A stretch of DNA of 64,000 nt from CAWHNT01 sp963830775. GTDB taxonomy: Bacteria; Pseudomonadota; Alphaproteobacteria; Geminicoccales; Geminicoccaceae. The notes under the pieces were generated by a model. That model saw only the letters and a list, made by a program, of their open reading frames with translations, searched no databases and was not told the DNA's origin. This document shows, in pieces, positions 59,994 through 64,000 of the stretch; the stretch's first letter is position 1, and the number at the start of each line of letters is the position of its first letter. The translations under genes and the position numbers were made by a program. The stretch spans positions 1 through 64,000 of the forward strand of contig CAWHNT010000032.1 of the NCBI GenBank assembly GCA_963830775.1, read 5' to 3'.

Positions 59994-61268
59994 ATGAGAC
60001 TTGAAGCCGATGCGCTGCTGGCGGCGACGCGCTCCGACGCAGAGCTGACCTACAAGCTCCGCGGTCTCGATGCGGTCATCCGGATCAAGGCCGGCGAGGA
60101 CAGTTGGGATTTGCACGTCCAAAACGGACGAGTAGCGCGGGTCTTCGTCAGTCAAGGCAGGGCCGACGTCACCTTGAGTGCGCCCGCGGAATTCTGGGAA
60201 CGCGCTTTGGTGTCACGCCCGGCAGTCGGCTACGAGAGCCTGAGTGCCGGTCAGGTCCACGGCGTGAAGATCGAAGGCGATTTCGAACGCCATCTGGCGC
60301 CGTATCAGGGAGCATTGCAACGCTTGTTCATCGTGATCCGCCAAACGTTCGGCGGCTCCCTCGTGCGTTTCGAAAGCGATCCGGAACCTTATCGCGCTAC
60401 CGAGTGCACGGTAGGCCGATACATTTACGTGAAGAACGAGCGCGAGGAAGCGCGCGTCTACTACGAAGAGGCCGGCGACGGCCCTATTCCCCTCGTACTC
60501 CAACATACGGCTGGCGCAGATGGCCGGCAGTATCGCCACATGCTGGCCAATCCGCAGTTGCAGAAGGGCTTCCGCATGATCGCTTGGGACCTGCCTCGGC
60601 ACGGCAAGTCGCTGCCGCCGATCGCTTCACGCTGGTGGGAACAAGACTATCGCCCGACCAAGTCCGAAATGCTGGGTTGGAGCGTCGCCATCACGCGCGC
60701 GCTCGGCCTCGAGCGACCGATATATCTGGGTTGCTCGGTGGGCGGTCAACTCGCGCTCGATCTGGCCGCTCATCATGCCGATGTCTTTCGCGCCTTCGTA
60801 GCCGTCAACGGCTGGTACGAGATTCTTTCGCGCGGGCGCTACGACAACGATATCCATCGCAAGCCGACTACTTCGACGGACTACTTCGCCTCACGCATCC
60901 TCGCAGCAACCGCGCCGCAAGCGCCGGAACACGCGGCGCAGGAAGTGTACTGGGTGTACCGCTCGAACACGCCCGGTGTCTATGCCGGCGACAACGATTA
61001 CTTCATGAATTTGCATGATCTGCGCGAGGACGGCCATCTCATCGACGCAGCGAAAACTCCGGTCTACGTGGTCACGGGCGAATACGACGCCAGCGAGCTG
61101 TATCCGGATAACGGCGGCGCCGCGGTGGCGCGGCACATTCCGGGTGTCGTACATCGTGTCCTACCCGGTCTGGGACACTTCGCGCCCGCCGACGATCCCG
61201 TGCGCTTCTGCCAGGCGATCGTGCCCATCCTCGACGAAATCGTCGAACGCTGCCGGAGCGTCCGATGA
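59994..61268 (+). CDS. SCP2-like domain fused to alpha/beta hydrolase
   Basis: 424 residues. The N-terminal 120 residues (LTYKLRGLDAVIRIKAGEDS, then GRADVTLSAPAEFWERAL) look like an SCP2/sterol-carrier-type lipid-binding domain. From about residue 150 there is an alpha/beta hydrolase: LQHTAGADGRQYRHML oxyanion loop, AWDLPRHGKS, nucleophile elbow GCSVGGQ (Ser248), acid in VVTGEYDASE, His in GLGHFAPADDP. ATG 59994 follows GGGGGAG. Its stop overlaps the next EthD start (ATGA). Such a fusion suggests a hydrolase that takes a bulky lipid-like substrate from its own carrier domain. The SCP2 call is by pattern only. Confidence 0.75.
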   Translation: MRLEADALLAATRSDAELTYKLRGLDAVIRIKAGEDSWDLHVQNGRVARVFVSQGRADVTLSAPAEFWERALVSRPAVGYESLSAGQVHGVKIEGDFERHLAPYQGALQRLFIVIRQTFGGSLVRFESDPEPYRATECTVGRYIYVKNEREEARVYYEEAGDGPIPLVLQHTAGADGRQYRHMLANPQLQKGFRMIAWDLPRHGKSLPPIASRWWEQDYRPTKSEMLGWSVAITRALGLERPIYLGCSVGGQLALDLAAHHADVFRAFVAVNGWYEILSRGRYDNDIHRKPTTSTDYFASRILAATAPQAPEHAAQEVYWVYRSNTPGVYAGDNDYFMNLHDLREDGHLIDAAKTPVYVVTGEYDASELYPDNGGAAVARHIPGVVHRVLPGLGHFAPADDPVRFCQAIVPILDEIVERCRSVR

Positions 61269-61618
61269 AAAAGCTGATCCTGTTTGTCAATCGCGAACCA
61301 AGCCTCACGCACCAGCAGTTCCGCGACTACTACGAAGCCAACCACGCCCCGCTGGCCAAGTCGTTGCTTCCGCACCTGTTGCACTACGCGCGCAACTATC
61401 TCGCGCCGCTGGCGGGTCAAGCGGAGCCGCCCTATGACTGCATGACCGAGTTCTGGTTCGCCGACCAGGCAGGGCTCGACGCGACGCTGGAGTTCGCGCG
61501 CAGCGCGGCCGGTCAGGTGCTGGCGCGCGACGAAGTGAGGTTCATGGATCGCGGCTCGATGCGTGTCTTCGTGGCCGATGAGGTGCACACCACGTTTGCG
61601 GTGCACACCACCTCGTGA
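61265..61618 (+). CDS. EthD-domain protein, second copy
   Basis: 117 residues. LILFVNREPSLTHQQFRDYY, NHAPLAKSLLPHLLHYARNY and AEPPYDCMTEFWFADQAGL match the copy at 59585 nearly position for position, with a short tail HTTFAVHTTS that the first copy lacks. ATGA overlap with the preceding hydrolase. A tandem duplication flanking one gene is likely; the two may form a heterodimer. Confidence 0.9.
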   Translation: MKKLILFVNREPSLTHQQFRDYYEANHAPLAKSLLPHLLHYARNYLAPLAGQAEPPYDCMTEFWFADQAGLDATLEFARSAAGQVLARDEVRFMDRGSMRVFVADEVHTTFAVHTTS

Positions 61619-61628
61619 GGAATTAACA

Positions 61629-62846
61629 GTGACCGAAAAGTTGACGATCGATTTCGACCATCATGACCCCGCCTATCGCAACGACTGGCCGCGAAGCGCA
61701 CAGGAGCGCGCGACGCACTGCCGCGTTGCCTGGTCGAATGCGCACGGCGGCTATTGGATCCTCAGCGGGCATGCCGAGGTGGCGCAAGCGGTCTCCGACC
61801 CCAACACGTTTTCATCCGCACATCTGGATCCCCAGAAGCCCTGGGCCAAGGGCATCCTGATCCCGGAGCTGCCCTACGCACTCGCGCTGTCGGAATCGGA
61901 CCCGCCGATCCATCACGCGCGCCGCATCATCGAAGCGCCGTATTTCGCGCCGGCCTCGGTGCGCAAACTCACGCAGGTCGCAGAGCGCAACATCGATGAG
62001 GCGTTGGCGCAGGTCGAAGCACGCGGGGAGCTCGACTTCGCCTACGATTTCGCGATGCCGGTCGCAGCCAAGACCACGATGCACCTCATCGGCATCGATC
62101 CCGAGCAGTGGCAACTCTACATGCTGTCCGCGCACCAGGCCTCGCTGCTCCCCACCGACCACCCTGACTACCCGATCGACCAGATCAAGAAAGTCCAACA
62201 ACTCATGCGCGAACGCCTCGCCGAGCGCCGCGCGCAGCCGCGTAACGACATCGTCAGCGCATTGGCCACCGGCACGGCACTCGGGCGGCCGCTCAGCGAG
62301 GACGAGCAGATCGGCATGCTGTCAGCCGCGATCTTCGGCGGTTTCGGCACCGTGATGTCGGCGACGCTGAGCGCGCTGCTGTGGCTCGAAGATCAGCCCG
62401 CGATCCGCGCGCAGCTGTTGCAGGAAGACGCGATGATCGACCGTTTCAGCGAGGAGATCCTGCGCCTGAATCCGCCGAACCACGGCACCGCCCGCACGCT
62501 CGGCGAGGATCTGGAGCTGCACGGTCAGCAGCTGAAGAAGGGCGACCGCGTGCTGCTCTCCTGGGTAGCAGCCAACCGCGATCCCGCTGTGTTCGAATGC
62601 CCGGACGAGCTGCGCCTGGATCGGCCCAACAGCAAGGCGCATTTCACGTTCGGCGGCGGCGAGCACCGCTGCCTGGGCGCACCGCTCGCGCGCATCGAGA
62701 TGCGGCTAATGATCCGCGCGGTACTCACACGTCTACCCGACTACCGCATCGAACGCGAGCGTCTACGCTACTACCCCTCCTTCGCGAACACCGCTGGCAT
62801 CGCGAGCATGCCCGCACGCTTCACACCAACCCGGCGCGAATCTTGA
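61629..62846 (+). CDS. Cytochrome P450 lacking the I-helix acid
   Basis: 405 residues. SESDPPIHHARRIIEAPYFA, EEILRLNPPN, heme loop FGGGEHRCLGAPLARIEM (Cys348). The I-helix reads AAIFGGFGTVMSATLS: the acidic residue that normally precedes the conserved threonine is Gly240, and the next position is Thr241-Val. The related P450 at 43988 has GGFDTT. Loss of the acid usually weakens normal O2 activation. GTG 61629 with GAGGA eight bases before. Intact, in the coupled operon with EthD genes. Confidence 0.92.
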   Translation: MTEKLTIDFDHHDPAYRNDWPRSAQERATHCRVAWSNAHGGYWILSGHAEVAQAVSDPNTFSSAHLDPQKPWAKGILIPELPYALALSESDPPIHHARRIIEAPYFAPASVRKLTQVAERNIDEALAQVEARGELDFAYDFAMPVAAKTTMHLIGIDPEQWQLYMLSAHQASLLPTDHPDYPIDQIKKVQQLMRERLAERRAQPRNDIVSALATGTALGRPLSEDEQIGMLSAAIFGGFGTVMSATLSALLWLEDQPAIRAQLLQEDAMIDRFSEEILRLNPPNHGTARTLGEDLELHGQQLKKGDRVLLSWVAANRDPAVFECPDELRLDRPNSKAHFTFGGGEHRCLGAPLARIEMRLMIRAVLTRLPDYRIERERLRYYPSFANTAGIASMPARFTPTRRES

Positions 62847-62853
62847 AAAAATC

Positions 62854-63918
62854 ATGGCCATTCCAATCGATACCAAGCTCTCATCTGTTGAGCAGGCAAC
62901 CGTGCACGCACGTACAGCTCGCGACCGTGGAGTGGACTGGCTTCTGCGTCACATCGACTCTCACGGCGAGCCCGTGGGCGCTCGCGAACGCAACGGATGG
63001 GCGCGTGTCCCCTGGGCGCTCACCATCTGCGGCGAGAGTGCTACCGCAGCGAAAGTCATCGCTTGGTCCGAGCGCGAACAACTCGCCGCCGACGGCGGCT
63101 TTGCGCCGGGTCCGGCGCTGGGATCTGGACGTTTCTTGGCCTACCCGCTCGCGCACTTCGCCATTGGTGCTTGGTTGCTCGAACGCTTTGACACTGCGCT
63201 ATCCACATTCAAAGCGCTGCGGCGGATACAGGACCCCGCGACAGGAGGGTTCCCCATCGCGCCACCACGCGACCGCACGACCGATCTGTCCGATCTTCTC
63301 TCGACCGCACAAGCAGGTCTTGCTGCCGTCATCGCCGGCCAGGACGATATCGCCGACGGCGCTTATCGCTGGATCACGGAACTGCTGCAGGCACAACCCG
63401 CCGATGCGGGAACTCGTCTTTATACATTCCGCCAGGGCGCCCGCCTGTTGACGACACCGGAACCCTCGCTGGAATGGCTGGCGATCACCGACTTCGCCAA
63501 GCCACGGCAGAGCTATTACACGCCGGGTATGGCCGCGGTGTTCCTGGCCGCGTACGCGCAGCGCAAACGCACGCGCGAACCGCTGGCGGCAGCCTCGGCC
63601 CTACTTGAACGCAACATTCACGGCTGTGTTGAGCAGTACAGCGATCTCGAATCTGTGCAGCTCTGCAAGTTCGGCTGGGGGGTAGCCGCGATGTACGCGG
63701 CCGATAGCGATCCGTCGTGGATACCGCACCTATCGCGCATGACGGACTGGTTCATCGCGCGTCAGGCCGTCGACGGTTCCTGGGCACCGTCGACGTTCGT
63801 GCAGACTCGGCCGAGCGATATCGATCGGCTGACCAAGACAGCCGAGCACGTGATGGAAATCAACGCCATCCTTGCAGCGCTCGGAACTGCGCAGGTTCGG
63901 TCGAGCGGACACAAATGA
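62854..63918 (+). CDS. Alpha/alpha-toroid (prenyltransferase/terpene cyclase-like fold) protein
   Basis: 354 residues rich in paired helices. It carries a partial QW-type repeat, RQAVDGSWAPS, and repeated Gly-Gly-Phe turns (AADGGFAPGP, PATGGFPIAP), as in the (alpha/alpha)6 toroids of terpene cyclases and prenyltransferases. It is far shorter than a squalene or oxidosqualene cyclase and I see no DxDD or DCTAE motif. It starts 7 bp after the P450 stop, so it belongs to the same unit. Function unknown; it may bind a terpenoid-like molecule. Confidence 0.7.
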   Translation: MAIPIDTKLSSVEQATVHARTARDRGVDWLLRHIDSHGEPVGARERNGWARVPWALTICGESATAAKVIAWSEREQLAADGGFAPGPALGSGRFLAYPLAHFAIGAWLLERFDTALSTFKALRRIQDPATGGFPIAPPRDRTTDLSDLLSTAQAGLAAVIAGQDDIADGAYRWITELLQAQPADAGTRLYTFRQGARLLTTPEPSLEWLAITDFAKPRQSYYTPGMAAVFLAAYAQRKRTREPLAAASALLERNIHGCVEQYSDLESVQLCKFGWGVAAMYAADSDPSWIPHLSRMTDWFIARQAVDGSWAPSTFVQTRPSDIDRLTKTAEHVMEINAILAALGTAQVRSSGHK

Positions 63919-63934
63919 AAAGCATGCACGCTCG

Positions 63935-64000
63935 ATGACGCCAGACCACAAACGTATTGAGCAACGATCTACTGACCGACTCTATCCTGGCCCGGCGCGC
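63935..64000 (+). CDS. Possible start of a further gene (partial)
   Basis: From ATG 63935 a frame runs open to the window end (MTPDHKRIEQRSTDRLYPG). It begins 16 bp after the toroid gene stop. 22 codons are too few to identify it, and no strong ribosome site is visible. Confidence 0.25.
   Translation, partial: MTPDHKRIEQRSTDRLYPGPAR

Noticed and set aside
1..64000. CRISPR arrays, tRNA/rRNA genes, IS ends, integrases
   Set aside because: I looked for regularly spaced repeats, transposase or integrase motifs and tRNA-like sequences and saw none.

Overview
The window is a GC-rich (roughly 60 percent by eye) proteobacterial catabolic island. A TonB-dependent receptor shows an outer membrane. 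The gene style (many class I cytochrome P450s, SDRs, EthD-like proteins, an LLM-family oxidoreductase, MFS carriers) resembles Sphingomonadales or Steroidobacteraceae, but I cannot fix the genus. There are no rRNA, tRNA, phage, IS or CRISPR features. Seven P450 genes and one P450 remnant share the window with a [2Fe-2S] ferredoxin and a near-complete beta-oxidation toolkit: two adjacent acyl-CoA dehydrogenase pairs, an AMP-forming and an NDP-forming acyl-CoA synthetase, a class III CoA-transferase, an enoyl-CoA hydratase, thiolase-fold proteins (one with a DUF35 partner), a BKACE-like enzyme and 2-oxoacid dehydrogenase subunits. Aldehyde, alcohol, GMC and KstD-like flavin dehydrogenases complete it. 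The layout suggests uptake, hydroxylation, oxidation and CoA-dependent degradation of a hydrophobic alicyclic or steroid/terpenoid-like substrate. The substrate is inference only.

Layout: 0.1-23 kb has divergent operons: MFS/SnoaL versus acyl-CoA dehydrogenases; binding protein/DapB-like versus GST; acyl-CoA dehydrogenases/P450 versus ferredoxin/CYP101-like P450/CoA-transferase; MFS/P450/HIBADH-like versus SDR/BKACE/LEH/MFS; ECH/P450 versus ALDH. 24.9-29.3 kb holds the TonB receptor, thiolase, DUF35 protein and a broken SDR/amidase chimera. 29.5-34.2 kb holds two amidohydrolases facing an acyl-CoA ligase and a thiolase. 35.7-43.9 kb holds AKR, FAD dehydrogenase, LLM, P450 remnant and Zn-ADH facing ALDH and GMC. 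44-48.4 kb holds a P450 and E1alpha/E1beta/E2 genes. 48.5-53 kb holds a deleted SDR and a minus-strand operon (acyl-CoA synthetase, NMO, alpha/beta hydrolase). 53.2-64 kb looks different: all frames are intact, with SDR and P450, a tandem-wHTH GntR regulator, a lactonase-like MBL, and a tight operon SDR-AKR-EthD-(SCP2-like/hydrolase)-EthD-P450-toroid protein.

The main discovery is an 18-bp inverted repeat, A(A/T)C-N-TC-N6-GA-N-GTT, found once in nearly every promoter region from 2.1 to 48.5 kb (nine good copies, three weak ones), mostly between divergent genes. It would place about twelve transcription units under one regulator, which is not encoded here. Second, over half the genes left of 52 kb carry small frameshifts while keeping full length and conserved motifs, some at homopolymers. 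This suggests sequencing or assembly indels or very recent decay. Three genes have also lost most of their length, each keeping only about 40 N-terminal codons.
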